Position numbers and translations under genes: made by a program. From contig NZ_CP006704.1 in NCBI RefSeq assembly GCF_000739375.1, positions 248,001 to 312,000 of the forward strand: a stretch of 64,000 nt of DNA, in the 5' to 3' direction. Position 1 is the stretch's first letter; every line of letters begins with the position of its first letter. Origin of the DNA: Comamonas testosteroni TK102 (GTDB lineage Bacteria; Pseudomonadota; Gammaproteobacteria; Burkholderiales; Burkholderiaceae_C). Below the pieces are notes generated by a model. The model was given only the letters and a program-made list of their open reading frames with translations, searched no databases and was not told the DNA's origin. Shown in pieces: positions 8,279 to 16,407 of this stretch.

Positions 8279-9196
8279 TCACACCGGATCCCAGCTGAAC
8301 ACATCGGCCGAGCGATCCATGGGTACAAACGAGGCCTTGAGCGCGGGCATGCCGTGCTCGGCAATGAACTCGGGTGTCCAGCCTTCGCTGCGATGCACCG
8401 AGCGCAGCGGACGTGGCTGGCTCATCAGAAACAGCTCGTTGTTGCGCACGGCAAAGACCTGGGCGTTCACATCCCTGGCCTGGTCGGACAGCAGATAGAC
8501 CGCCAGCGGCGCGATCTTGTTGGGCGTCATCTGCTGGATCTTGGCCACACGCGCCTGCTGCTCGGGGGTATCGGTGGGAATGGAGCCGATCATGCGGCTC
8601 CAGGCAAAGGGAGCGATGCAGTTGGAGCGCACATTGAACCTGGCCATGTCCAAGGCAATGGATTTGGACAGGGCGGTCAGGCCCAGCTTGGCGGCGCTGT
8701 AGTTGGCCTGGCCCAGGTTGCCGATCAGGCCGGAGGTGGACGTCATGTGGACCAGGGCGCCGCTTTCCTGTTCCTTGAAGTGGTTGGCCGCGGCGCGGCT
8801 CATGAAGTAGCTGCCGTAGAGATGAACCTTGATGACGGCGTCCCACTCCTCCAGGCTCATCTTGTGAAAGAACCGGTCGCGCAGAATGCCGGCGTTGTTG
8901 ACGACGCCATCGATGCGACCAAAGCTGTCCACCGCGCATTGCACAATGCGGCTGGCACTGGCCGCTTCAGAGACGCTGTCGGTACTGGCAACGGCCTGGC
9001 CGCCTGCGGCCTTGATCTCGTCGACCACGTTCTGAGCCGGACCGGCGTCGGTGCCTTCGCCGGAGGTGGACGTGCCGATGTCGTTGACCACCACTCTTGC
9101 ACCCGACGCCGCCATGGCCAAGGCAATGTCTCGACCGATTCCGCCTCCGGCGCCGGTCACCACTACGACCTTGTCTTGCATCATCTTCTGGGCCAT
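8279..9196 (-). CDS. SDR-family (R)-3-hydroxyacyl-CoA dehydrogenase, MFE-2-like
   Basis: 305-residue short-chain dehydrogenase. It has the NAD(P) loop VTGAGGGIGRDIALA (about 13-27), VVVNDIG after beta-2 (Asp suggests NAD), the NNAGI motif, and the catalytic Ser/Tyr/Lys in STSGLIGNLGQANYSAAK. The sequence and the longer-than-usual C-terminal tail resemble the dehydrogenase domain of peroxisomal multifunctional enzyme type 2. Together with the MaoC hydratase it would carry out the (R)-route of beta-oxidation. First gene of the minus operon; AAGGACG precedes the start. It is divergent from the mesaconyl-CoA-hydratase-like gene, with a 200-nt shared promoter region. Confidence 0.9.
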   Translation of the reverse strand: MAQKMMQDKVVVVTGAGGGIGRDIALAMAASGARVVVNDIGTSTSGEGTDAGPAQNVVDEIKAAGGQAVASTDSVSEAASASRIVQCAVDSFGRIDGVVNNAGILRDRFFHKMSLEEWDAVIKVHLYGSYFMSRAAANHFKEQESGALVHMTSTSGLIGNLGQANYSAAKLGLTALSKSIALDMARFNVRSNCIAPFAWSRMIGSIPTDTPEQQARVAKIQQMTPNKIAPLAVYLLSDQARDVNAQVFAVRNNELFLMSQPRPLRSVHRSEGWTPEFIAEHGMPALKASFVPMDRSADVFSWDPV

Positions 9197-9397
9197 GGCT
9201 TGTCGTCCTTTGCTGTTGTCGTGAGAGATGAGCCCAGCATGCCGGCAAACCGGCGCGGACGCCATTTGCCAATCCCGAGGACGGACTTCGTCAGCGTGAA
9301 AGCCGCTGTTGCGCACCACGGGTTGTCACGCCCTTAGGCAGCGCTGAAGACATGCTTTCAAAAACGCGGCTTGCCTGACGGCGTCGCTGCCTCGACC

Positions 9398-10300
9398 ATG
9401 GCAGCCATGACAGAACCGCAACCTGCAATCATCGACGGCGCCAAGCTGGCGCATCTTCAGTCTTGGCAGAGCAAAAGCGAAACCGCGCTCGACCTCATCA
9501 CCGCCGCTCCCTTGCGGGCCCTGTCGGCCACGCTGGATCGGGATGAGCCTGCTCCTGCACCCGGTACGCCGGTGGCGCCGCTGTGGCACTGGCTGTATTT
9601 CCTGCCGCATGCGCGTCAGAGCGAGATCGGCCCCGACGGGCATCCACGGCGCGGCGGTTTCCTGCCGCCCGTGCCGCTGCCGCGCCGCATGTGGGCCGGC
9701 GGGCGGCTGCGCTGGGAGACAGACAATCCGCTGCGCCTGGGGCAGGAGGTGCAGCGTGTCTCCACCATCCGCAGCGTGCAGCACAAGACCGGACGCTCGG
9801 GCGAGCTGCTGTTCGTGCTGGTGGAACACCGTTTCTCGAACCAGGACGGTTTGGCGCTGGTCGAGGAGCACGACATCGTCTACCGGGCCGCCGCCGGCCC
9901 CGGCGATCCGGTGCCGCCACCGCAGCAGCCGCCGCTTGCGGGCCAGGCAGCCTGGTCGCGCACCATCGTGCCAGACGACATCCTGCTGTTTCGCTACTCG
10001 GCGCTGACCTTCAACGGCCACCGCATCCACTACGACCGTCAGTACGTGACCCAGGTCGAGGGCTACCCGGGCCTGATCGTGCATGGCCCGCTGATTGCCA
10101 CGCTGCTGCTCGATCTGCTGCGCCGCAAGCTGCAGGGCGCCAAGGTGGTCACGTTCGACTTCAAGGCCTTGCGGCCGACCTTCGACCTTCACCCTTTCAG
10201 CGTGCACGGCAAGCCGCGCGAGGACGGCAGGACCGTCGACCTGTGGGCGCGGGACCACGACGGCTTTCTCACCATGCAGGCTACGGCCACGGTGTCCTGA
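9398..10300 (+). CDS. Mesaconyl-C4-CoA / itaconyl-CoA hydratase-like protein (FAS1-like dehydratase fold)
   Basis: 300-residue double hot-dog protein of the Mch/HTD2 group. The N-terminal FAS1-like dehydratase half holds WHWLYFLPHARQSEIGPDGH and GFLPPVPLPRRMWAGG; the C-terminal half holds the characteristic RYSALTFNGHRIHYDRQY followed by EGYPGLIVHGPL. Known relatives hydrate mesaconyl-C4-CoA to citramalyl-CoA, or itaconyl-CoA. With the CaiB transferase and CitE lyase downstream this fits a C5-dicarboxylate module. The start is uncertain: ATG at 9398 or 9407, neither with a clear ribosome site. Confidence 0.87.
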   Translation: MAAMTEPQPAIIDGAKLAHLQSWQSKSETALDLITAAPLRALSATLDRDEPAPAPGTPVAPLWHWLYFLPHARQSEIGPDGHPRRGGFLPPVPLPRRMWAGGRLRWETDNPLRLGQEVQRVSTIRSVQHKTGRSGELLFVLVEHRFSNQDGLALVEEHDIVYRAAAGPGDPVPPPQQPPLAGQAAWSRTIVPDDILLFRYSALTFNGHRIHYDRQYVTQVEGYPGLIVHGPLIATLLLDLLRRKLQGAKVVTFDFKALRPTFDLHPFSVHGKPREDGRTVDLWARDHDGFLTMQATATVS

Positions 10301-10309
10301 AGAATCAAG

Positions 10310-10364
10310 AAAACCATAGCTGATAACGCTTTATGGGTAAGCGTTTGAGGTCAAAAAGGCTTGA
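10310..10364 (+). repeat. Intergenic repeat family 2 (ATAGCTG element)
   Basis: Reads CATAGCTGATAACGCTTT then TAAGCGTTTGAGG and a tail with AAAAAGGCTTGA. It ends directly in front of the acyl-CoA dehydrogenase ATG, and its AAGG is the only visible ribosome-site-like sequence for that gene. Confidence 0.7.
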
Positions 10365-10365
10365 A

Positions 10366-11532
10366 ATGATCGAATACACCAGCTCCAATAACCACCACGA
10401 GATCCGCGATGCCATTCGTGCGCTGTGTGCGGAGTTTCCCGACGAGTATTTCCGCAAGATCGACGAGCAGCGCGTCTACCCCGAAGCCTTCGTCAACGCG
10501 CTCACGAACGCAGGCTGGCTGGCCGCGCTGATTCCGCAGGAGTACGGCGGCAGCGGCCTGGGCCTGACCGAGGCCAGCGTCATCATGGAGGAGATCAACC
10601 GCTGCGGCGGCAACTCGGGCGCCTGCCACGGCCAGATGTACAACATGGGCACACTGCTGCGCCATGGATCGCAGGCGCAGAAGGAGAATTACCTGCCGCG
10701 TATCGCCTCGGGCGAATGGCGGCTGCAGTCCATGGGTGTCACAGAGCCCACCACGGGCACGGACACCACCAAGATCAAGACCAGCGCCGTGAAGAAGGAT
10801 GGGCGCTATGTGATCAATGGTCAGAAGGTCTGGATCAGCCGCATCCAGCACAGCGACTTCATGATCCTGCTGGCGCGCACCACACCGCTGGCAGAAGTGA
10901 AGAAGAAAAGCGAGGGCATGTCCATCTTCATGGTCGATCTGCGCGAGGCCGAGAGGAAGGGCATGACCGTGCGCCCCATCCTCAACATGGTCAACCACGA
11001 GACCAACGAGCTGTTCTTCGAGGATCTGGAGATTCCCGAGGAGAACCTGATCGGCGAGGAAGGCAAGGGCTTCAAGTACATCCTCGACGGGCTGAACGCC
11101 GAACGCACGCTGATTGCGGCCGAGTGCATAGGCGACGGCTACTGGTTCCTGGACCGTGTGACGAATTACGTGAAGGACCGCCAGGTGTTCGGCCGTCCCA
11201 TCGGCCAGAACCAGGGCGTGCAGTTCCCGATCGCCGATGCCTTCATCGAGGTCGAGGCCGCCAATCTCATGCGCTGGAAGGCCTGCGAACTGTTCGACGC
11301 GCGAGAGTCCATGGGCGCTCAGGCCAATATGGCCAAGTATCTAGCGGCCAAGGCCAGCTGGGAGGCGGCCAATGCCTGCATCCAGTTCCACGGTGGCTTC
11401 GGCTTTGCCTGCGAGTACGACGTGGAGCGCAAGTTCCGCGAAACCCGCCTCTATCAGGTGGCGCCGATCTCCACCAATCTGATCTATTCCTATGTGGCCG
11501 AGCACCTGCTGGGTCTGCCACGTTCGTTTTGA
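10366..11532 (+). CDS. Acyl-CoA dehydrogenase
   Basis: 388-residue FAD flavoprotein that introduces a trans-2 double bond into an acyl-CoA, passing electrons to ETF. FAD/substrate motif MGVTEPTTGTDTTKIKT; C-terminal helix motif IQFHGGFGFACEYDVERK. The usual MCAD-type catalytic glutamate of the YEGT motif is missing (LYQVAPISTNLI). Glu246 in LDGLNAERTL occupies the site used by isovaleryl-CoA and long-chain dehydrogenases, so activity is expected. Start MIEYTSSNNHHEI chosen; the upstream reading comes from the repeat. Position between a mesaconyl-CoA-hydratase-like gene and a CoA-transferase suggests a succinyl-CoA derivative as substrate. Confidence 0.93.
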   Translation: MIEYTSSNNHHEIRDAIRALCAEFPDEYFRKIDEQRVYPEAFVNALTNAGWLAALIPQEYGGSGLGLTEASVIMEEINRCGGNSGACHGQMYNMGTLLRHGSQAQKENYLPRIASGEWRLQSMGVTEPTTGTDTTKIKTSAVKKDGRYVINGQKVWISRIQHSDFMILLARTTPLAEVKKKSEGMSIFMVDLREAERKGMTVRPILNMVNHETNELFFEDLEIPEENLIGEEGKGFKYILDGLNAERTLIAAECIGDGYWFLDRVTNYVKDRQVFGRPIGQNQGVQFPIADAFIEVEAANLMRWKACELFDARESMGAQANMAKYLAAKASWEAANACIQFHGGFGFACEYDVERKFRETRLYQVAPISTNLIYSYVAEHLLGLPRSF

Positions 11533-11540
11533 GATGAAGT

Positions 11541-11641
11541 ACCCCCCTGAGTCGCTGCGCGCCTTCCCCCTGAAAGGGGGACGACAGCCTCGCTGCGGGG
11601 CGGCCCTTGCTTGCTGTCCCTGGCTTTGAGCGCGCCAGTTG
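11541..11641 (+). repeat. Structured intergenic repeat family 1, copy B
   Basis: Begins about 10 nt after the acyl-CoA dehydrogenase stop, same direction. Contains CCCCCCTGAGTCGCTGCGC, hairpin CCCCC-tgaaa-GGGGG, then GACGACAGCCTCGCTGCGG and GGCGGCCCTTGCTTGCTG. Confidence 0.85.
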
Positions 11642-11682
11642 TTCGGGTAGTGAGTTTTGCCAAAGTGCAATGGATTTCCAAG

Positions 11683-12879
11683 ATGAAAAAGCATAGTCTT
11701 CGACCCCTTGACGGCATCACCGTGGTCTCGCTGGAGCACGCGGTGGCCGCGCCCTTTTGCACTCGCCAGCTCGCCGATCTGGGGGCTCGCGTGATCAAGG
11801 TGGAGCGCCCCGGTGCCGGCGACTTTGCGCGCGGCTACGACCAGCGTGTAAATGGCCAGTCCTCGCACTTCACCTGGATCAACCGCAGCAAGGAAAGCCT
11901 GGCGCTGGACCTCAAGCAGCCGGCGGCCCTGCAAGCCCTGCTGCAACTGCTGACCACGGCTGATGTGCTGGTGCAGAACCTGGCACCGGGCGCGGCTGCG
12001 CGCATGGGTCTGTCCTACGAGGTGCTGAAGGCCCGCAACCCGCAACTCATCGTCTGCGACATCAGCGGCTATGGCGCCGACGGTCCCTACCGGGACAAGA
12101 AGGCCTACGACCTGCTGATCCAGAGCGAGGCGGGGTTTCTCTCGGTCACGGGCACGGAGCAGGAGCCGTCCAAGGCAGGGATCTCGGTGGCCGATATCGC
12201 GGCCGGGATGTACGCCTATACCAATGTTCTTTCTGCCCTGCTGCTGCGCGGGCGCACGGGCGAGGGCAGCCATATCGATGTCTCCATGCTGGAGGCACTG
12301 GGCGAATGGATGGGCTATCCCATGTACTACGCCTGGGACGGCGCGCCGCCGCCGCCGCGCACGGGCGCATCGCATGCCAGCATCTACCCCTATGGACCCT
12401 TCATGGCGGGCGATGGCGGTACGGTGATGCTGGGCCTGCAGAACGAGCGCGAATGGAAGCTTTTCTGCGAGCAGGTGCTGCTGCAGCCGGCACTGGCCAG
12501 CGATGCGCGCTTTGACAGCAATGCACGGCGCAATGCCCACCGCGAGGAGCTGCAGGGCCTGATCCTGAGTGTGTTTGCCGGGCTTGACGCACAGCAGGTG
12601 GTGCAGCGCCTGGAGCAGGCCGGCATTGCCAACGCCCGTGTCAACGACATGGCGGGCCTGTGGGCCCATCCGCAATTGGCCGCACGCCAGCGCTGGTGCA
12701 GCGTGGGAACGCCGGCCGGGCCGGTGCAGGCGCTGCTGCCGCCCGGTGCCAACAGCGCCTTTGACTACCGCATGGACGCCGTGCCGTCCGTAGGCGAGCA
12801 CAGTGCGGCCATCCTGGCCGAGCTGGGGTGGTCGGCCGAGCGCATCCGTGCTCTGTACGCCGAAGAAGCAACTCTGTGA
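11683..12879 (+). CDS. CaiB/BaiF (class III) CoA-transferase
   Basis: 398 residues. Class III enzymes move CoA between acids by a covalent aspartyl-CoA intermediate. The N-terminal motif LDGITVVSLEHAVAAPFCTR and LGARVIKVERPGAGD are typical; the catalytic aspartate is Asp143 in KKAYDLLIQSEAG. Itaconate and mesaconate/citramalate CoA-transferases belong here. The start MKKHSLRPLDG at 11683 fits the family; the upstream extension is repeat-derived. It lies 34 nt before the MmgE/PrpD gene. In this operon it probably activates the acid later oxidised by the dehydrogenase, with succinyl-CoA or acetyl-CoA as likely donor (inference). Confidence 0.93.
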   Translation: MKKHSLRPLDGITVVSLEHAVAAPFCTRQLADLGARVIKVERPGAGDFARGYDQRVNGQSSHFTWINRSKESLALDLKQPAALQALLQLLTTADVLVQNLAPGAAARMGLSYEVLKARNPQLIVCDISGYGADGPYRDKKAYDLLIQSEAGFLSVTGTEQEPSKAGISVADIAAGMYAYTNVLSALLLRGRTGEGSHIDVSMLEALGEWMGYPMYYAWDGAPPPPRTGASHASIYPYGPFMAGDGGTVMLGLQNEREWKLFCEQVLLQPALASDARFDSNARRNAHREELQGLILSVFAGLDAQQVVQRLEQAGIANARVNDMAGLWAHPQLAARQRWCSVGTPAGPVQALLPPGANSAFDYRMDAVPSVGEHSAAILAELGWSAERIRALYAEEATL

Positions 12880-12913
12880 AAACTGTGCGCAGCGTATGCG
12901 CGGGAGTGATTCC

Positions 12914-14272
12914 ATGAAGAACGAGACCCAAGTGAGCATTCATCCGCTGGCCCGGTTCGCGGCCACGCTGTGCTGGGAGGATGTCCCGCTGCAGGTGCAG
13001 CGCCGCGCCGAGGATCTGTGGGTGGACTGGTTCGGCTCCGTTCTCGCCGGCCAGAACGCGCGCCCTGTGCAGAGCATCACGCGCTTTGCACTGTCCCAGG
13101 GGCCGGCCGCGGGCCCCTGCGAGATACTGGGCAGTGACGCCACCAGCTCGCCGCTGATGGCGGCCCAGGCCAACGCCGCAGCCTCGCATGTGGCCGAGCA
13201 GGACGATGTGCACAACGGCTCGGTCTTCCACCCCGCCGCCGTGGTTTTCCCGCCCGCGCTGGCCGTGGCGCAGAGCCTTGGTGCCAGCGGCATCGAGCTC
13301 ATGCAGGCCTGTGTGGCCGGCTATGAGGTCGGCATCCGGGTGGGCGAGTTCCTGGGCCGCAGCCACTACCGCATCTTCCATACCACGGCCACGGCCGGCA
13401 CGCTGGCAGCGGCTGCTGCCGTGGGCCGTTTGCTCAAGCTGACACCCGAGCAGATGCAGCATGCCTTCGGCTCGGCCGGCACACAGTCGGCGGGGCTGTG
13501 GGAGTTTCTGCGCACGGGCGCCGACAGCAAGCAGTTGCACACGGCGCATGCTGCCTCAGCAGGACTGACGGCCGCCTTTCTGGCGCAGGATGGTTTCACG
13601 GGCGCGCAGGACATCTTCATGGGGCCGCAGGGGCTTGCGGCGGGCATGTCCACCGATGCCGACCCGGCCCGGCTCAGCGATGGGCTGGGCACGCGCTGGG
13701 CCACGGCAGAGACCTCGTTCAAATGGCATGCCTCCTGCCGCCACACCCACCCTGCCGCCGATGCGCTGCTGCAGGTCATGCAGCAGCACGGCATAGTGCC
13801 TGCCGACCTGGCACGGATCACCTGCCATGTGCACCAGGGCGCCATCGATGTGCTGGGCCCCGTGGTCAGGCCGAGCACCGTGCACCAGAGCAAGTTCTCC
13901 ATGGGCACCGTGCTGGCGCTGGCGGCGCGTCACGGCCATGCGGGGCTGATGGAGTTCGACCGCGACTATCTGGCACAGGAAACCGTGGAGCTGCGCGACA
14001 AGGTGAGCATGGAGCTTGATGCCGAGGTCGACGCGGCCTATCCCCGGCGCTGGATAGGCAAGGTCAGCGTGCAGACCACGGATGGCCGCTTGCTCAAGGG
14101 CCGTGTCGACGAACCCAAGGGCGACCCCGGTAACACGCTGTCGCGCGAGGAGATCACGGCCAAGGCGCTGCGGCTGGCTGACTACGGCGGGGTGGATGCG
14201 GCGCGGGCTGCCGCGGCCATCCACAAAGCGTGGGCTGTGGCCGCCTGGCCGCAAGTGGGCGCTTTGATGTAG
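12914..14272 (+). CDS. MmgE/PrpD family protein
   Basis: 452 residues. The family includes 2-methylcitrate dehydratase (PrpD), cis-aconitate decarboxylase (itaconate-forming) and iminodisuccinate epimerase. Seen here: VDWFGSVLAGQNARPV near the N-terminus, ASHVAEQDDVHNGSVFHPAA, FHTTATAGTLAAAAAVGRLL, and SFKWHASCRHTHPAADALL, all family landmarks. A GGGAG site precedes the ATG by 6 nt. It is 9 nt from the M20 gene and 34 nt after the CoA-transferase gene. The actual reaction (dehydration, decarboxylation or epimerisation of a polycarboxylate) cannot be told from sequence. Confidence 0.92.
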   Translation: MKNETQVSIHPLARFAATLCWEDVPLQVQRRAEDLWVDWFGSVLAGQNARPVQSITRFALSQGPAAGPCEILGSDATSSPLMAAQANAAASHVAEQDDVHNGSVFHPAAVVFPPALAVAQSLGASGIELMQACVAGYEVGIRVGEFLGRSHYRIFHTTATAGTLAAAAAVGRLLKLTPEQMQHAFGSAGTQSAGLWEFLRTGADSKQLHTAHAASAGLTAAFLAQDGFTGAQDIFMGPQGLAAGMSTDADPARLSDGLGTRWATAETSFKWHASCRHTHPAADALLQVMQQHGIVPADLARITCHVHQGAIDVLGPVVRPSTVHQSKFSMGTVLALAARHGHAGLMEFDRDYLAQETVELRDKVSMELDAEVDAAYPRRWIGKVSVQTTDGRLLKGRVDEPKGDPGNTLSREEITAKALRLADYGGVDAARAAAAIHKAWAVAAWPQVGALM

Positions 14273-14281
14273 GAGACAGCG

Positions 14282-15424
14282 ATGAACGACTTTTCTGCGT
14301 GGATGCAAGAACGGTTCGACGACTACGTCCGCCAGTTGGAAAGCCTGGTGAACATCGACTCGGGCAGCTACCACAAGGCAGGCGTTTCCAAGGTGCTCGA
14401 TTGGGTCGCCGGCTACCTGGATGGGCTGGGTATCGAGGTGCAGCGGCTGCAGGATGGCGGGCGATTGGTATGCGTGCGCGCCACCGTCCACCCCGGCGCG
14501 TCGCGTGAGCGCTCTGCCCTGCTGCTGGGCCATTGCGACACCGTGTTCCCCGAGGGAGAGGCTCAGCGTCGGCCCTTTCGCGTGGATGGCCCTGTCGCCT
14601 ATGGCCCCGGCGTGGCCGACATGAAGGCCGGCGTGCTGATGAACGCCTACCTGCTGCAGGCCTGGCAGGCCATGGGCGATAAAGGCACCACGCTCTCGGC
14701 GCTGTTCACCTGTGACGAGGAAATCGGCTCGCCCCAGAGCGGCGCCTTCATCGAGGCCACCTGTCGCCAGCACCGCTACGCTTTCAATTCCGAGCCCGGC
14801 CGCCCCAACGGCAACGTGGTGGTGGGCCGCAAGGGCGGCGTGTTCTTCGACGTGCAGGTGCAGGGCAAGGCCGCGCACGCGGGGGCGAACTTCTATTCGG
14901 GCATCAGCGCTATCTCGGCTCTGGCGAAAAAGATCCAGAGCATGGAGCAGCTCATCGACCCGGACGAGGGCATCACCCTCAACGTGGGCCTGATCCGTGG
15001 CGGCCTGTCTGTCAACACCGTGGCACCGTCGGCTGTGGCGGGGGTGGACCTGCGCATCCACACCATGGCGCAGCGCGAGCGCTGCCTGAGCGAGGTGGCT
15101 CGCATCTGCGCCACCAGCCTGCAGGGCGAGACCGCGTCGTGGTCTGTGCGCGGCGAGTTCAAGCCCTTCGTGCAGAGCGAGGGTTCGCGCCTCCTGGCCG
15201 AGAAGTACCTGGAGATTTCGGTGACCGAGGGCATCGCCGTCAAAGGCGAGGTGACGGGCGGCTGCTCCGACTCGGGCATCGCCGCCGAATGCGGCTGCGA
15301 CGTGATCTGCGCCGTGGGCCCGTCGGGCGGCGAATTTCACACGCCCGAGGAATACGTGCGCCTCGACTCGGTGGTCGGCAAGGCCAAGGTGCTTTTTAGA
15401 ACCCTGAAGACCCTGGGAGCCTGA
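14282..15424 (+). CDS. M20-family metallopeptidase/amidohydrolase (carboxypeptidase G2-like)
   Basis: 380 residues, dinuclear zinc hydrolase. Metal ligands are visible in order: GHCDTVFPEG, GPGVADMKAGV, CDEEIGSP (general base and ligand), FNSEPGRPNG, and the C-terminal FHTPEEYV. The dimerisation domain starts near GKAAHAGANF. Members of this subgroup remove C-terminal glutamate from N-acyl or folate-type amides. No signal peptide, so cytoplasmic. AGGAGA precedes the start. In this operon it may release a dicarboxylic amino acid or acid from an amide after uptake by the Bug proteins that follow (inference). Confidence 0.93.
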   Translation: MNDFSAWMQERFDDYVRQLESLVNIDSGSYHKAGVSKVLDWVAGYLDGLGIEVQRLQDGGRLVCVRATVHPGASRERSALLLGHCDTVFPEGEAQRRPFRVDGPVAYGPGVADMKAGVLMNAYLLQAWQAMGDKGTTLSALFTCDEEIGSPQSGAFIEATCRQHRYAFNSEPGRPNGNVVVGRKGGVFFDVQVQGKAAHAGANFYSGISAISALAKKIQSMEQLIDPDEGITLNVGLIRGGLSVNTVAPSAVAGVDLRIHTMAQRERCLSEVARICATSLQGETASWSVRGEFKPFVQSEGSRLLAEKYLEISVTEGIAVKGEVTGGCSDSGIAAECGCDVICAVGPSGGEFHTPEEYVRLDSVVGKAKVLFRTLKTLGA

Positions 15425-15427
15425 ACT

Positions 15428-16378
15428 ATGAGAACCATCCCCGCTCTGCTGGCCGCCTGTGCTCTGGCCCTGTCCCTCGGGGCCTTGGCGCAAGGGCGCA
15501 TCCTGGTGCCTTACCCAGCCGGCGGCCCCAGCGACGCCACGGGCCGCGTGATCGCCAACGCGCTCAGCGGCCAGGGCAAGCCCTTCTTCGTGGAGAACCT
15601 CGGCGGCGCCACGGGGCTGCTGGCGGTCAACAAGTTCCTGGCCAACCCGCAGAACCAGGTCTTCCAGGGCACGCAGAACGAGCTGATCTTGCCTGTGCTG
15701 CTGAACCAGGCCGCCAAGTTCAAGTCCGAGGACTTCGTGCCCGTGCAGTACGTCACTCAGACCTACCTGGTGCTGGCCGTGCGCAAGGGCCTGGGCGTGA
15801 AGAACTTCGACGAATTCTTCGCGCTCGCCAGTAGCCGCAAGGACAGCCCCCTGACCTATGGCACGGTGGGCGTGGGATCGCTGTACCACGTGATGGGCGA
15901 GTACCTGGCCAAGAAGAAGGGCGTGGCGCTGAACCACATCCCGTACAAGGGCGGTGCGCCCGCCATGCAGGACTTGATCGGCGGGCAGATCGACTTCTCC
16001 ATCACGCCCTATCAGACCGCTTTCGACGACATGGCGGCAAAGGGCATGTTCCAGGTCATCGGCATTTTCTCGGCTGCCAAACCGCCCACGCTGGCTCAGC
16101 TGCAGACGGCAAGCAGCGTGGAGGGGCTGGCCGACTTCGACTTCTCCAGCTATGCGGGCTACTTCCTCAAGCGTACCGCCACCGAGGAGGAGAAGCAAAA
16201 GGCCAGCGCGCTGTTCGCTTTCGCGATGGCGGACGAGAAAGTCAAGCACAGCCTTCAGCTCGACGGCCGCCGCGTGCTGTCGCCTGTTTCGCTGAAAGAG
16301 GCGGACGCGATGTACATGGCCGAGATCGCACGCTACAAGAAGCTGCTGGAGACCGTGGGCCCCATCAAGCTCGATTGA
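15428..16378 (+). CDS. Bug/TctC-family substrate-binding protein
   Basis: 316 residues with signal peptide MRTIPALLAACALALSLGAL and the signature ILVPYPAGGPSDATGR immediately after it; later LTYGTVGVGSLYHVMGEYL and HIPYKGGAPAMQDLIGG. It is somewhat divergent in its middle (GTQNELILPVLLNQAAKF) from the other seven copies. It starts 3 nt after the M20 gene and is followed 29 nt later by a second Bug gene, so the operon encodes two receptors in tandem. Ligand unknown; linkage to the CoA-transferase/CitE operon suggests a polycarboxylate. Confidence 0.9.
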   Translation: MRTIPALLAACALALSLGALAQGRILVPYPAGGPSDATGRVIANALSGQGKPFFVENLGGATGLLAVNKFLANPQNQVFQGTQNELILPVLLNQAAKFKSEDFVPVQYVTQTYLVLAVRKGLGVKNFDEFFALASSRKDSPLTYGTVGVGSLYHVMGEYLAKKKGVALNHIPYKGGAPAMQDLIGGQIDFSITPYQTAFDDMAAKGMFQVIGIFSAAKPPTLAQLQTASSVEGLADFDFSSYAGYFLKRTATEEEKQKASALFAFAMADEKVKHSLQLDGRRVLSPVSLKEADAMYMAEIARYKKLLETVGPIKLD

Positions 16379-16407
16379 TCCTTCAGAATTTTTACCAGGA
16401 GACAACC

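Noticed and set aside
11341..12939. 532-residue open frame on the minus strand
   Set aside because: Shadow of the CaiB CoA-transferase gene and the repeat before it; no recognisable domain.
13556..16405. 949-residue open frame on the minus strand
   Set aside because: It lies antisense to the MmgE/PrpD, M20 and Bug genes, which have clear families and ribosome sites. The translation is rich in H, G, R and Q with no motif, as expected from the reverse frame of high-GC coding DNA.
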